From Eubacteriales bacterium (lineage in GTDB: Bacteria; Bacillota; Clostridia; Christensenellales; CAG-138), in the NCBI GenBank assembly GCA_030695285.1, contig JAUYTF010000267.1:1-16318 (forward strand): a stretch of DNA of 16,318 bases, given 5' to 3'. Position 1 is the first letter of the stretch. The number at the start of each line of letters is the position of its first letter. The notes beneath the pieces are model-generated. The model was not told the DNA's origin. It searched no databases and saw only the letters and a program-made list of their open reading frames with translations. Below are positions 6,597 through 14,142 of this stretch, piece by piece. The translations under genes were made by a program, and so were the position numbers.

Positions 6597-7916
6597 TCAC
6601 TCACCTTGCCTTTTCGTTTCAGTGTCATCTACGCTTTCGCCGTCCTCTTCGATGGTCTCAACCGATATCATCGGCTCGCGTTTCTTGCTGTGGGGCTGCC
6701 ATGCCAGAATTTGCTTTGCAGCCGGGTGCTCAATGAGATACGTTGCCGCCGTAGCGACAGCAAAGGTCGCCAGCAGTATCAGCGCGGTATACGTCCATTG
6801 CCAGCGCACGTCCCCCGTCATATTCGGCGGCTTCTCACCCGTCCAGTACGGTATCTTCCACTCTTTGAATTTCACGGCGATCCATTGATGCCAGATGTAG
6901 ATGTTATACGAGATCAGCGAAAGATAGCGCATCAGCGCATTGGAAAACAGCCAGCGCACGCCGGAGAAGGTCAGTGCGGCGGAAATCGTAATTGCCGCAA
7001 ACACCAGCGAGAGCAGATAGCGGTTCTCGGCCTGCCAAACCTGCACCGGTTTTGTGTTCGGCGCGGCTTTCATCATGGTAACGAGTATGGCAAAGCCTGC
7101 GACAAGTGCGACAAGCGCCAGCGCAGAGAGCTGGGGGCTTCTGCGCAGGTGTCTTCCCGCCAGAACAAACAAGAATGCAAACGCCATGCCGTTGGCAAAT
7201 ACGCCAAAGAAAGCGGGCAGCTGGTTGACCGTCAGACGGATGCTGTCCGCGTGCGGGAGCGCAAAGCCACGCAAGTAAAGCGCCGATACCACTAACATCC
7301 CTAGATACGTCCAGCCCGGCTTTTTCGCGAACGCACGCGCCAGAAACGGGAAGAAGAGATAGAACTGCATCTCGATCGCCGCTGTCCACAAAACGCCGTT
7401 GATCTTTGTGCCGATGAGTAAATCCGGAAAAAGCGTCTGCATAAACGTCAGCGTCGGCAGCAGGTCGAAAAGTCCATCCCAAATGGTACGGTATGCACCG
7501 GCAGGAACCGAAACAAAAGCGAAGATCAGCAGCACGCTCACGTAATAGCTCGGCACGATGCGCGCGATGCGTTTTTTGTAGAAGAGCTTGGTTTCCGGCA
7601 GCGGCGTGTGATCCAGCGCGGCGCGCGCATACGGCAAAAACAGGCAAAAAGCGGAGAGAAACAGCAGCCAATCGACAAACAGAAAACCAGCGCGCGCAAT
7701 AAACTCGAGGTTGATCGCGCCCGGCAAACCGAGACGCGCGAGCAACGGCATGCGGATGTATGGCATGATCCAGTTCTGCTGCCAGAAATGGAACCAGAGC
7801 ACGCCGAGGACCGCCAGCGCGCGCACACCGTCGAGCACATCGATGTGTTTGGTATCTATGCTTGTTTTTTCAGCAGCCTGCGGCTTGCGGGCAGGTGCGT
7901 CGCTCGTTTTTTCCAT
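6597..7916 (-). CDS. Acyltransferase-3 family membrane protein (OafA-like)
   Basis: A 439-residue multi-spanning membrane protein. VLDGVRALAVLGVLWFHFW at residues 27-45 is the hallmark of acyltransferase family 3 (Arg32 and His43 of the R-x10-H motif). LISYNIYIWHQW near the C-terminal third is another family feature, and about ten hydrophobic segments are visible. These enzymes move acetyl or other acyl groups from cytoplasmic donors to surface sugars, peptidoglycan or lipids. A ~25-residue polar cytoplasmic N-terminus and an acidic C-terminal tail flank the core. A TTG start at 7937 would add seven residues, but ATG 7916 is more natural, though no ribosome binding site precedes it. It forms a two-gene unit with the small protein downstream. 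Confidence 0.88.
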   Translation of the reverse strand: MEKTSDAPARKPQAAEKTSIDTKHIDVLDGVRALAVLGVLWFHFWQQNWIMPYIRMPLLARLGLPGAINLEFIARAGFLFVDWLLFLSAFCLFLPYARAALDHTPLPETKLFYKKRIARIVPSYYVSVLLIFAFVSVPAGAYRTIWDGLFDLLPTLTFMQTLFPDLLIGTKINGVLWTAAIEMQFYLFFPFLARAFAKKPGWTYLGMLVVSALYLRGFALPHADSIRLTVNQLPAFFGVFANGMAFAFLFVLAGRHLRRSPQLSALALVALVAGFAILVTMMKAAPNTKPVQVWQAENRYLLSLVFAAITISAALTFSGVRWLFSNALMRYLSLISYNIYIWHQWIAVKFKEWKIPYWTGEKPPNMTGDVRWQWTYTALILLATFAVATAATYLIEHPAAKQILAWQPHSKKREPMISVETIEEDGESVDDTETKRQGE

Positions 7917-7920
7917 GCCG

Positions 7921-7929
7921 ATAGTGTAC
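7921..7929 (-). promoter_or_regulatory. Possible extended -10 promoter just before the acyltransferase
   Basis: On the minus strand TGGTACACT (extended -10 TG-n-TACACT) lies so close to ATG 7916 that transcription would begin at or within a few bases of the start codon. No convincing -35 is seen. Together with the missing ribosome binding site, this would fit a leaderless mRNA, but the evidence is weak. Confidence 0.3.
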
Positions 7930-8070
7930 CATAACAACGATGGGCAAAAAAGATGGGAATTCGAAATCGAGCCCTCGTTTTCCCGACGAACGACTGATTT
8001 TCAGCAAATAAAGCGTCTCATCTGCCGCGAAAATTACCCTGCCGCTCTTCTTTCTGACAAGCGTGTGTAT

Positions 8071-8076
8071 TATAAT
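8071..8076 (+). promoter_or_regulatory. -10 element upstream of galM
   Basis: A perfect TATAAT 62 bases before the galM start. The -35 at the right distance (TTCTTT, 8048-8053) is poor, so only the -10 is called. Confidence 0.4.
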
Positions 8077-8137
8077 AGAAAAAACATGTTTCGTGCGCAA
8101 AAAGAGCGCGCGGCATGAAAACAGGAGGTTTGTCAGC

Positions 8138-9181
8138 ATGAGCGTTACTGTTTCCGAATTCGGGCACCTGCCCTCCGGCGAGGCGGTGCTTCGCTATACC
8201 ATCACCAACCAGCGCGGCGTGAGCGCCAGCCTGCTCAACTACGGCGCAACCTGGCAGACCATGTTCGTGCCAAACCGCAAAGGCGAACTCGTCGATGTCG
8301 TGCTCGGCTACGATACGGTTGAGGAGTATCAGAAGAACTTCATGTACCTCGGCTGCACTGTCGGCCGCGTCGCAAACCGCATCCGAAACGCGCGCTTTAC
8401 GCTAGGCGGCGTAGAATATAAGCTCAATGCAAACATGGGCGATTCCTGTCTGCACGGCGGCAACATCGGCTTCGATAAAAAAATCTGGCAGGCGCAGATC
8501 GACGGAGACTCCGTCCTCTTCTCGCTGACCAGTCCTGACGGGGACGAGGGCTTCCCCGGCACGCTCTCCGCTGTGGTCATCTACACGCTGGACGAGGAGA
8601 ACGCTCTTTCGATTCAGTATATGCTCAACAGCGACCAGGAAACGATTCAAAACATGACCAACCACGCCTACTTTAACCTCGCGGGCCAGCAAGCCACGGT
8701 TCTGGAGCAGACGCTGTGGATCGACGCGGATACGTTCACGCGCATCGACGAAACCACCGTGCCGACGGGCGAAATCGCGCCCGTGTTGGGCACGCCGCTC
8801 GATTTTACGATAGCCAAGCCTATCGGGCGTGACATCGACGCGCGGGTGGAGCACATCGACACCGCGGGCGGTTTTGATCACAACTTCGTGCTCAACCACA
8901 AAAAAGGCGGCGTGGAGCAGATCGCGACAGCGATCGACCCCGTCGGCGGTGTGACGATGGATGTGTTTACCGACCAGCCGGGCGTGCAGCTCTTCACCCC
9001 GTCGGACTTTTCGTATATGACGGGCAAAGGCGGGGTCAAATACGGCCCGCGTCCTGCGTTTTGCCTCGAGACACAGCATTTTGCAGACGCCATGAACCAC
9101 CCGCATTTCCCGAGCATCGTGCTCCGCGCGGGCGAAGTCTTCTCCTCTGAAACCATCTATCGCTTCCGTGTAGAGAAATAA
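8138..9181 (+). CDS. galM: Galactose mutarotase (aldose 1-epimerase)
   Basis: A 347-residue cytoplasmic enzyme that interconverts the alpha and beta anomers of galactose or glucose, the first step of the Leloir pathway. Family features: NYGAT near residue 34, GRVANRI at 76-82 (R81 contacts sugar), LHGG with H106, TNHAYFNLAG with catalytic H176, FDHNF with D248, and FCLETQHFADAMNHP with the catalytic base E311. Length is typical. The reading frame is open 75 bases further upstream, but AGGAGG eight bases before ATG 8138 and the family N-terminus settle the start. It stands alone between a divergent acyltransferase gene and a shared terminator; no galK, galT or galE is in the window. Confidence 0.95.
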   Translation: MSVTVSEFGHLPSGEAVLRYTITNQRGVSASLLNYGATWQTMFVPNRKGELVDVVLGYDTVEEYQKNFMYLGCTVGRVANRIRNARFTLGGVEYKLNANMGDSCLHGGNIGFDKKIWQAQIDGDSVLFSLTSPDGDEGFPGTLSAVVIYTLDEENALSIQYMLNSDQETIQNMTNHAYFNLAGQQATVLEQTLWIDADTFTRIDETTVPTGEIAPVLGTPLDFTIAKPIGRDIDARVEHIDTAGGFDHNFVLNHKKGGVEQIATAIDPVGGVTMDVFTDQPGVQLFTPSDFSYMTGKGGVKYGPRPAFCLETQHFADAMNHPHFPSIVLRAGEVFSSETIYRFRVEK

Positions 9182-9194
9182 CGCAACCGCGCGC

Positions 9195-9225
9195 AAAAAA
9201 ATCCGCCAGCGAAGGCGGATTTTTT
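9195..9225. terminator. Bidirectional terminator between galM and the immunity-like gene
   Basis: A-run, stem ATCCGCC / GGCGGAT with loop AGCGAA, then six T; the A and T runs extend the pairing. It works for galM on the plus strand and, as the A-run reads T on the other strand, for the operon ending at 9224. The stop codon of the left-going gene overlaps the T tract. Confidence 0.9.
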
Positions 9226-9451
9226 ATGATCCGTAATATTTTATCAATTCTGATAGCAAGTACTCAAGTGCGTTCGACTCACTCGGAAATCCTATCACAT
9301 TGTACTCCGTGTCACGTTCTCTTAAGAGAGTCTCCCATCGAAAATGGTTTTTTCGCAAGCAATGCCCTTCAGCAACAAAACTGTCAAAGCTAACAAGATT
9401 TCGGTCAATCTTGTGTTGATCCAGCAACTTTAAAAACTCATCTCGGTTCAT
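9224..9451 (-). CDS. Small immunity-like protein (resembles Imm59)
   Basis: A 75-residue acidic protein: MNRDEFLKLLDQH at the N-terminus, EGHCLRKNHFRWETLLRER in the middle and FPSESNALEYLLSEL near the end. The order (short helix, a C-L-x-K-N segment, a W-E-x-x-x-x-E-R strand, then x-S-E-x-x-A-x-E-Y-L-L) resembles the Imm59 family of polymorphic-toxin immunity proteins as I remember it; a profile search would decide. Start chosen at ATG 9451, seven bases after GGAGG; TTG 9457 is too close to it. It follows the DUF5071 gene by 17 bases. DNA here is visibly richer in A+T than the flanking housekeeping genes, which suggests acquisition by transfer. Confidence 0.6.
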   Translation of the reverse strand: MNRDEFLKLLDQHKIDRNLVSFDSFVAEGHCLRKNHFRWETLLRERDTEYNVIGFPSESNALEYLLSELIKYYGS

Positions 9452-9468
9452 CCTCAATCCTCCAATAA

Positions 9469-9936
9469 TCAGTCACCTTCGTCGAGATCCAGGTGCTGAT
9501 AGCTTTCCAGTAACGTTAGTGCATCCTTCGGAAGATGTCGCGAAAAAAACTCAATTTCCAATAATTCCGAAAGGTACCATTTCCATGAGGTATTTCGTTC
9601 GGATTCCGCTTGTTGTATCGTCGCGACAGCGGCGGAAAGAAACGCCTCACCGCTGCATATAAGCTTGATGCGTTCAAGTATCGTCACTGCTCCCGGCCAA
9701 CTCAAATCGACAGTCCATTCAAACAACCTCATCGCAAACGGAGAAAGCTGTTCGTCCGTTTTTGTGGCGAGCACAATCGCGCAATTGTCCCATACGTTCT
9801 TATTATACCGATCTGTAAGCGGTTGAAACAACGGAGAAAAGTCATCTAGCTGTTTCGCAATTGCGATACCAGCTACCTGATCTTCCTTGCTGGTATTCCA
9901 ATCGACCAACTCAAAAATTTCTTCTAACTGGTTCAT
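9469..9936 (-). CDS. DUF5071-domain protein, immunity-like
   Basis: A 155-residue protein, largely helical and acidic. KNVWDNCAIVLATKTDEQL at 46-64 and LFEWTVDLSWPGAVTILERI at 71-90 match the DUF5071 pattern (W-x-N-C-A-x-x-L, then E-W-x-x-D-x-x-W-P-G-A), a family of small HEAT-like helical proteins often found near polymorphic toxins and thought to give immunity. The ATG lies one base after the stop of the methyltransferase gene, with no separate ribosome binding site, so translation is probably coupled. A TTG at 9945 would add three residues. No toxin gene is present on either side. A+T content is higher than in the methyltransferase gene. Confidence 0.75.
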   Translation of the reverse strand: MNQLEEIFELVDWNTSKEDQVAGIAIAKQLDDFSPLFQPLTDRYNKNVWDNCAIVLATKTDEQLSPFAMRLFEWTVDLSWPGAVTILERIKLICSGEAFLSAAVATIQQAESERNTSWKWYLSELLEIEFFSRHLPKDALTLLESYQHLDLDEGD

Positions 9937-9937
9937 A

Positions 9938-11164
9938 CTAGACAATCTGGAACAAATAAAACTTCAAATAATCCGTTTCAGGCACATGCATCAGCGTCGG
10001 ATGATCCGGCGATTGCCTGCGCGCCTCGATGAGCTTTAAGGCAACCCCTGCGTCCCGCGCCGCGGAGAGCAGCATCTTCTCAAACAGCTCACTCGGCATA
10101 AAATGCGAGCACGAGCAGGTCGCAAGGTACCCGCCGCGCGGCAGCAACTTCATGGCGTTGTAGTTGATTGTCCTATATCCCCGCTCCGCCCCCGCAATCG
10201 TCTTGCGGCTCTTGGTAAACGCGGGTGGATCGAGGATGATCATGTCGTACGATTCGTGCTTCTCCATGAGCTGCGGCAGCAGGTCAAACACATCCGCGCA
10301 GACGAAATCCATCCGCTCAGCCAGCCCGTTTTTCTCCGCGTTCGCGCGCGCGAGCTCCAATGCGACGGCGGAAACATCCACGGCGGTGACGTGAGATGCG
10401 CCCGCTTTCGCGGCGTTGAGCGCAAACGAACCGGTGTGTGTAAAGCAGTCCAGCACCTTCTTGCCGCGAGCGATCTTCGCCGCCGCCAATCGATTGTATT
10501 TCTGATCGAGAAAGAAGCCCGTCTTCTGCCCGTTTTCCACGTCTACATCGTAGCGAATGCCGTTTTCAACGATCTCGATGCGCGGGCTCTGCGGTTCCGG
10601 TAAAAACGCTGCGCAATACCAGCCTTTTTCCAGCGGCAAGCCTTCCAGCTCGCGGATGCCGACCTCGTTGCGCTCGAAGATGCCGCAAATCTCGATGCCG
10701 TCGTCCTTGAGCAGCGACACGAGCAGGCGATAGAGCGTGTCCTTGATCCGCTCGATGCCAACGGAGAGCACCTGGCTCACCAGCACATCGTGATAGCAAT
10801 CGATGGTCAGCCCCGGCAGCCCGTCCGCCTCGCCGAAGATCATGCGGCAGCAGCCGTAATCTTCGCCCATCGCGGTCTTGCGATAATCCAGCGCGTAGCG
10901 AATCCTGCGCGAAAAAAACGCTTCATCAAACTTTTCATTTGCATTGTTGGAGAGCAGCCTGAGACGAATCTTGCTATGGCGGCTGAAAAATCCCGTGCCG
11001 AGATAAGCGCCTTTTCCGGAGAAAGCGTCCACGAGCACGCCGTTTTCCAGTGCATCCGTGTTGCCCGCAACTTCGGTGTCGTATACCCACGGATGCCCGG
11101 CTTTGACGGAACCCTCCGCCCGCTTGGATATCGAAAGTCGCGCAAAAGCGCGTTCCTGTTTCAT
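9938..11164 (-). CDS. RlmI-like 23S rRNA (cytosine-5) methyltransferase
   Basis: A 408-residue SAM-dependent RNA methyltransferase of the RlmI group. The N-terminal PUA domain (about 8-75) contains GHPWVYDTEV. The central part has NGIRYDVDVENGQKTGFFLDQ (201-221), typical for RlmI. The Rossmann part has VLDCFTHTGSFALNAA (237-252) for SAM binding, DPPAF (312-316), and TCSCSHFM (349-356) with the catalytic cysteine region. It methylates a cytosine (C1962 in E. coli) of 23S rRNA. ATG 11164 is chosen because GGGGA lies eight bases before it and it matches family starts; ATG 11206 would add 14 unmatched residues and lies only ~18 bases from the predicted transcription start. The E. coli orthology is likely but not certain, so no symbol is given. 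Confidence 0.92.
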   Translation of the reverse strand: MKQERAFARLSISKRAEGSVKAGHPWVYDTEVAGNTDALENGVLVDAFSGKGAYLGTGFFSRHSKIRLRLLSNNANEKFDEAFFSRRIRYALDYRKTAMGEDYGCCRMIFGEADGLPGLTIDCYHDVLVSQVLSVGIERIKDTLYRLLVSLLKDDGIEICGIFERNEVGIRELEGLPLEKGWYCAAFLPEPQSPRIEIVENGIRYDVDVENGQKTGFFLDQKYNRLAAAKIARGKKVLDCFTHTGSFALNAAKAGASHVTAVDVSAVALELARANAEKNGLAERMDFVCADVFDLLPQLMEKHESYDMIILDPPAFTKSRKTIAGAERGYRTINYNAMKLLPRGGYLATCSCSHFMPSELFEKMLLSAARDAGVALKLIEARRQSPDHPTLMHVPETDYLKFYLFQIV

Positions 11165-11230
11165 ATATGGTGTCCCCGTTTCATCTGCTATTGAGCGGTC
11201 ATTCATTCGGCATCAGCGAAGTCCGGCATC

Positions 11231-11259
11231 ATGGTAACATGGCGCCTAGGGTTTGTCAA
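11231..11259 (-). promoter_or_regulatory. Promoter of the methyltransferase-immunity operon
   Basis: On the minus strand: -35 TTGACA (11259-11254, perfect), 17-base spacer, -10 TACCAT (11236-11231). Transcription should start near 11224, about 60 bases before ATG 11164. Confidence 0.75.
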
Positions 11260-11429
11260 AGCATCGCGCGCGCATGCGCGGCAACCCTTGTATTTTGCCT
11301 GAATTCGCAGAATGCAGTGGGTTTCAAGCTGCTGCGCTGTCGCAGTCACGCCAAGACTATTTTGGGATCGTATGATTGATTTGATCCACTCTTTTCATTT
11401 TTTAGCTTTCACTATCGGTCGATTCGGTC

Positions 11430-11435
11430 TATAAT
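11430..11435 (+). promoter_or_regulatory. -10 element of corA promoter
   Basis: A perfect TATAAT. The hexamer 17 bases upstream (TTTCAC, 11407-11412) is a poor -35. Transcription would begin near 11442 and give a leader of roughly 137 bases before corA. Confidence 0.5.
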
Positions 11436-11463
11436 AATACCGAACTCAACGAAAGGAGTGTGA

Positions 11464-11496
11464 TTGGACGGTGGATCCCGTTCCCGAACGAAGTAA
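11464..11496 (+). CDS. Possible 10-aa leader peptide in the corA 5' region
   Basis: TTG-initiated ORF encoding M-D-G-G-S-R-S-R-T-K. AAAGGAG (11452-11458) lies five bases before it, a good ribosome binding site that otherwise serves no gene. The coding part covers the 5' arm (11481-11490) of an inverted repeat, so ribosome position could change folding of the leader. Overlapping alternatives are GTG 11471 (28 codons, ends 11557) and GTG 11460 (40 codons, stop overlapping the corA ATG). Speculative. Confidence 0.3.
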   Translation: MDGGSRSRTK

Positions 11497-11563
11497 GAAT
11501 AGTATCTCAATTGAAGCGCGCGTTCGGGAAGGTTCGCTTTCTTGCCGCGCGCGGTAAAGCGAA
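11481..11563 (+). promoter_or_regulatory. Structured corA leader: two perfect inverted repeats
   Basis: First repeat: TTCCCGAACG (11481-11490) with CGTTCGGGAA (11521-11530), a perfect 10-base stem with a 30-base loop. Second: TTCGCTTT (11533-11540) with AAAGCGAA (11556-11563), a perfect 8-base stem with inner CCG/CGG pairing; its 3' arm runs directly into the corA ribosome binding site AAAGGAG (11562-11568). Such a fold could limit ribosome access. It does not match the M-box (ykoK) magnesium riboswitch consensus I know. Confidence 0.5.
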
Positions 11564-11578
11564 AGGAGTAACACTGCC

Positions 11579-12520
11579 ATGAAGAAGATCTTCAAAACCT
11601 TCGAGGCGGAGATGCGGCAGCTCAGCGTGCCTGAAAAGGACTGCTGGATCTCGCTGGTCAAGCCAACGGAGAGGGAGCTCGCGGAGGTGGCCGAGCAGTA
11701 CTCCATCGAGCCGGACGACCTTCGGGCCGCGCTGGACGAAGAGGAGCGCTCCCGCATCGAGCTGGAAGACAACTACACACTCATCCTCGTGGATATCCCC
11801 GCCGTGGAAAAAAGCAAGGGCAAGGATATCTACACCACCGAACCGCTTGGCATCATCCTCGTCAAAGACGCGATCATCACCGTCTGCCTTGAGGAGACGC
11901 CCGTATTGTATGCCCTCAAGCAAAAGCACGCAAATGAGCTGCGCACGCATATGCGTACGCGGTTTGTGCTGCAGATTCTCTATCGCAACGCTTCGCTCTA
12001 TCTGCAATATCTGCGCGTGATCAACAAGCTCAGCGACAAGATCGAGCAGAAGCTGCATGTCTCTACGGAAAACCGCGAACTCATCGAGCTGCTCGAGCTG
12101 GAGAAAAGCCTCGTATATTTCACCACGTCACTGCGCTCCAACGAGGTTGTGCTCGAGAAGCTCTTAAAGAGCGACCGCGTTAAGAAGTATCCGGAAGACG
12201 AAGATCTGCTCGAGGACGTTATCGTCGAAAACCGTCAGGCCATCGAGATGTCAAATATCTACAGCGGCATCTTAAGCGGTATGATGGATGCATTTGCCTC
12301 CGTCATCTCCAACAATCTCAATATCGTCATGAAGTTCCTCGCCGTTATGACCATCGTGCTCGCCGTTCCGAGCATCATATTCGGTGCATACGGTATGAAC
12401 CTTGCCCGAGAAGGCATGCCTTTTTCCGACAGCCCGTTTGGTTTTCTCATCATCGTACTCATCTCGCTTGCGGTTTCAATTGTGGTTGCGTTCTATCTTG
12501 CCAAGAAGAAGAAGTTCTGA
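11579..12520 (+). CDS. corA: CorA-family magnesium/divalent cation transporter
   Basis: A 313-residue CorA protein that forms pentamers and lets Mg2+ (or Co2+/Ni2+) into the cell. The N-terminal cytoplasmic alpha/beta domain spans about 1-150, the long stalk helix about 150-250, and two C-terminal membrane helices about 252-270 and 286-307, joined by the signature Y-G-M-N (271-274) in the pore loop. The C-terminus is Lys-rich (KKKKF), as usual. AAAGGAG lies about ten bases before the ATG. The gene stands alone, divergent from the methyltransferase operon, with its own -10, a structured leader that suggests post-transcriptional control, and a strong terminator. Confidence 0.95.
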   Translation: MKKIFKTFEAEMRQLSVPEKDCWISLVKPTERELAEVAEQYSIEPDDLRAALDEEERSRIELEDNYTLILVDIPAVEKSKGKDIYTTEPLGIILVKDAIITVCLEETPVLYALKQKHANELRTHMRTRFVLQILYRNASLYLQYLRVINKLSDKIEQKLHVSTENRELIELLELEKSLVYFTTSLRSNEVVLEKLLKSDRVKKYPEDEDLLEDVIVENRQAIEMSNIYSGILSGMMDAFASVISNNLNIVMKFLAVMTIVLAVPSIIFGAYGMNLAREGMPFSDSPFGFLIIVLISLAVSIVVAFYLAKKKKF

Positions 12521-12592
12521 TGAAAACCCGCTACACATCGTACCTAAGCGCGAGCCTGTAAGGCCGCACATCATAATTGAAGAAATAAAACG

Positions 12593-12622
12593 CCTACGGA
12601 GTTGATATTCCGTAGGTTTTTT
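12593..12622. terminator. Bidirectional terminator between corA and the MBOAT gene
   Basis: Perfect 8-base stem CCTACGGA / TCCGTAGG with loop GTTGATAT, followed on the plus strand by six T. On the minus strand the tail is CGTTTTATTT, so it may also end the MBOAT transcript. Confidence 0.85.
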
Positions 12623-12723
12623 ATCTATCCCGGCAGTTAGATTCCATAATATGGAAGAAACGGGATGATCGATAGGCGCATTGCCTTGTTTTGCATATTG
12701 CCGATTCAGCTTTATTGGGCAGA

Positions 12724-14142
12724 TCAAAACTGAAAATAGATAAACGCGGTATCACCTGCATAGAAGAACATCAGCATCAGAATGATGGCAAATATGAGCG
12801 CAACCTTGGACCAGAACCGGCTCAAATCAAGAAGCGGATAGAATCCGTGCCCCTGATTTCGGTTGTACCCGATTGCGGATGCAATCGCGATGATGCCCGC
12901 AAACACGAACGTGAAAACATAATGGTACCGTATGCCGGCAGCTCCCGAAGCAATTCTCGTGATAATTGTGATCGCGTCCGAAAAAGACGTTGCACGAAAG
13001 AAAATCCAGCACAAGCAGGTAAACAAATACATTCCGACAACGGATATCGCGGAAACGACCTGTTTGAGCATGCCGTTTTGAATGTGTTTGCCATGAAGAT
13101 CGCTTTGCTCGCGAAACGTCTTGTGCACGATCAATGCCCCGCCATGCAATGCGCCCCAGAATACCATTTGCCAGTTTGCGCCGTGCCATAATCCGCCCAG
13201 TAGCATCGTAAACATCAGGTTGATCTTCGTACGGATCTTGCCCTTTCTGTTTCCGCCAAGCGGGATATAGAGATAATCCCGCAGCCAGGTAGACAGGCTG
13301 ATGTGCCATCTCTGCCAGAATTCGGAGGGGTTTTTCGAAAGATACGGCATATCAAAGTTTTTGCACAGATCATAGCCAAAAGCCTTTGCAACCCCGATTG
13401 CCATATCCGAGTAGCCGGAAAAATCGCAATAGATCTGCATCGAGTAAGCGATCACGGCCAGCAGAATCGAGAACCCGCTGTAGCTCAGAGGAGAGGCAAA
13501 CACCGCATCCACACAGACGGCCAATCGATCCGCGATAACGATTTTTTTGATCAACCCAAACAAGAAAATCTGAAAGCCTTCCGCAAGATTTGCGCGGGTC
13601 ATCGGTCGGTCTTCGTTTAGCTGCGGCAGAAAGTCGCTGGCTCGAACGATCGGCCCGGCAACCAGCTGCGGGAAAAACGAAATATACAACGATATGCTTG
13701 CAAAGTGATCGCACGCCTTCAGCTTCCCCTTGTAGACATCGATCAAATAACTGAGGGCTTGAAACGTATAGAATGAAATCCCGACGGGAAGAATGATATT
13801 CAGCGCGCCCAGGCTTTGTATCCCGAATAGCTGTGCAAACGATTCGATGAAGAAATTGAAGTATTTGAAGAACCCAAGTATAGCAAGCGAAATCGATACC
13901 CCGAGGATCATGAATCTTTTGGCTTGCCGCTTTGTGGCGGAGCGTTCCATCTTTCTCGCCAGGATGTAGCTGATGTATGTTTGCAAAACCAACAGCAGCA
14001 GGAATCTTGCATCCCAGTATGCGTAGAACACAAAGCTTGCGATCAAGAGCACGGTATGCTTTTGCGCGCGGGTCTTGCAAAGACGGCAAGCGGAATAGGA
14101 GACGATAAAGAGCAACAAAAATGCCAGCGAAACAAATGACAT
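12724..14142 (-). CDS. MBOAT-family O-acyltransferase (AlgI/DltB/PatA-like)
   Basis: A 472-residue membrane protein with about 11 hydrophobic segments. MBOAT signatures: YFNFFIESF near 94, LPVGISFYTFQALSYLIDVYKG at 119-139, FWQRWHISLSTWLRDYLYIPLGG at 275-297, GLWHGANW at 317-324 with conserved H320, and H333 in WGALHG, the presumed catalytic histidine. Family role: passing acetyl or other acyl groups across the membrane to polysaccharides, peptidoglycan or teichoic acids. Its ATG overlaps the stop of the SGNH gene by one base (TGATG), so the pair is translated together, as in algI/algX and patA/patB type systems. There is no dlt gene context, so envelope polysaccharide or peptidoglycan acetylation is more likely than D-alanylation. 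Confidence 0.93.
   Translation of the reverse strand: MSFVSLAFLLLFIVSYSACRLCKTRAQKHTVLLIASFVFYAYWDARFLLLLVLQTYISYILARKMERSATKRQAKRFMILGVSISLAILGFFKYFNFFIESFAQLFGIQSLGALNIILPVGISFYTFQALSYLIDVYKGKLKACDHFASISLYISFFPQLVAGPIVRASDFLPQLNEDRPMTRANLAEGFQIFLFGLIKKIVIADRLAVCVDAVFASPLSYSGFSILLAVIAYSMQIYCDFSGYSDMAIGVAKAFGYDLCKNFDMPYLSKNPSEFWQRWHISLSTWLRDYLYIPLGGNRKGKIRTKINLMFTMLLGGLWHGANWQMVFWGALHGGALIVHKTFREQSDLHGKHIQNGMLKQVVSAISVVGMYLFTCLCWIFFRATSFSDAITIITRIASGAAGIRYHYVFTFVFAGIIAIASAIGYNRNQGHGFYPLLDLSRFWSKVALIFAIILMLMFFYAGDTAFIYFQF

Noticed and set aside
8402..9196. 264-codon minus-strand open frame
   Set aside because: Shadow of galM with no ribosome binding site and no recognisable domain.
11442..11578. 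M-box (ykoK) magnesium riboswitch before corA
   Set aside because: The conserved M-box sequence blocks and multi-stem layout are not visible; only simple inverted repeats are seen.
12642..12656. Palindrome TTCCATA-A-TATGGAA after corA
   Set aside because: It is short, lies beyond the terminator, is not near a promoter and is expected by chance in AT-rich DNA.
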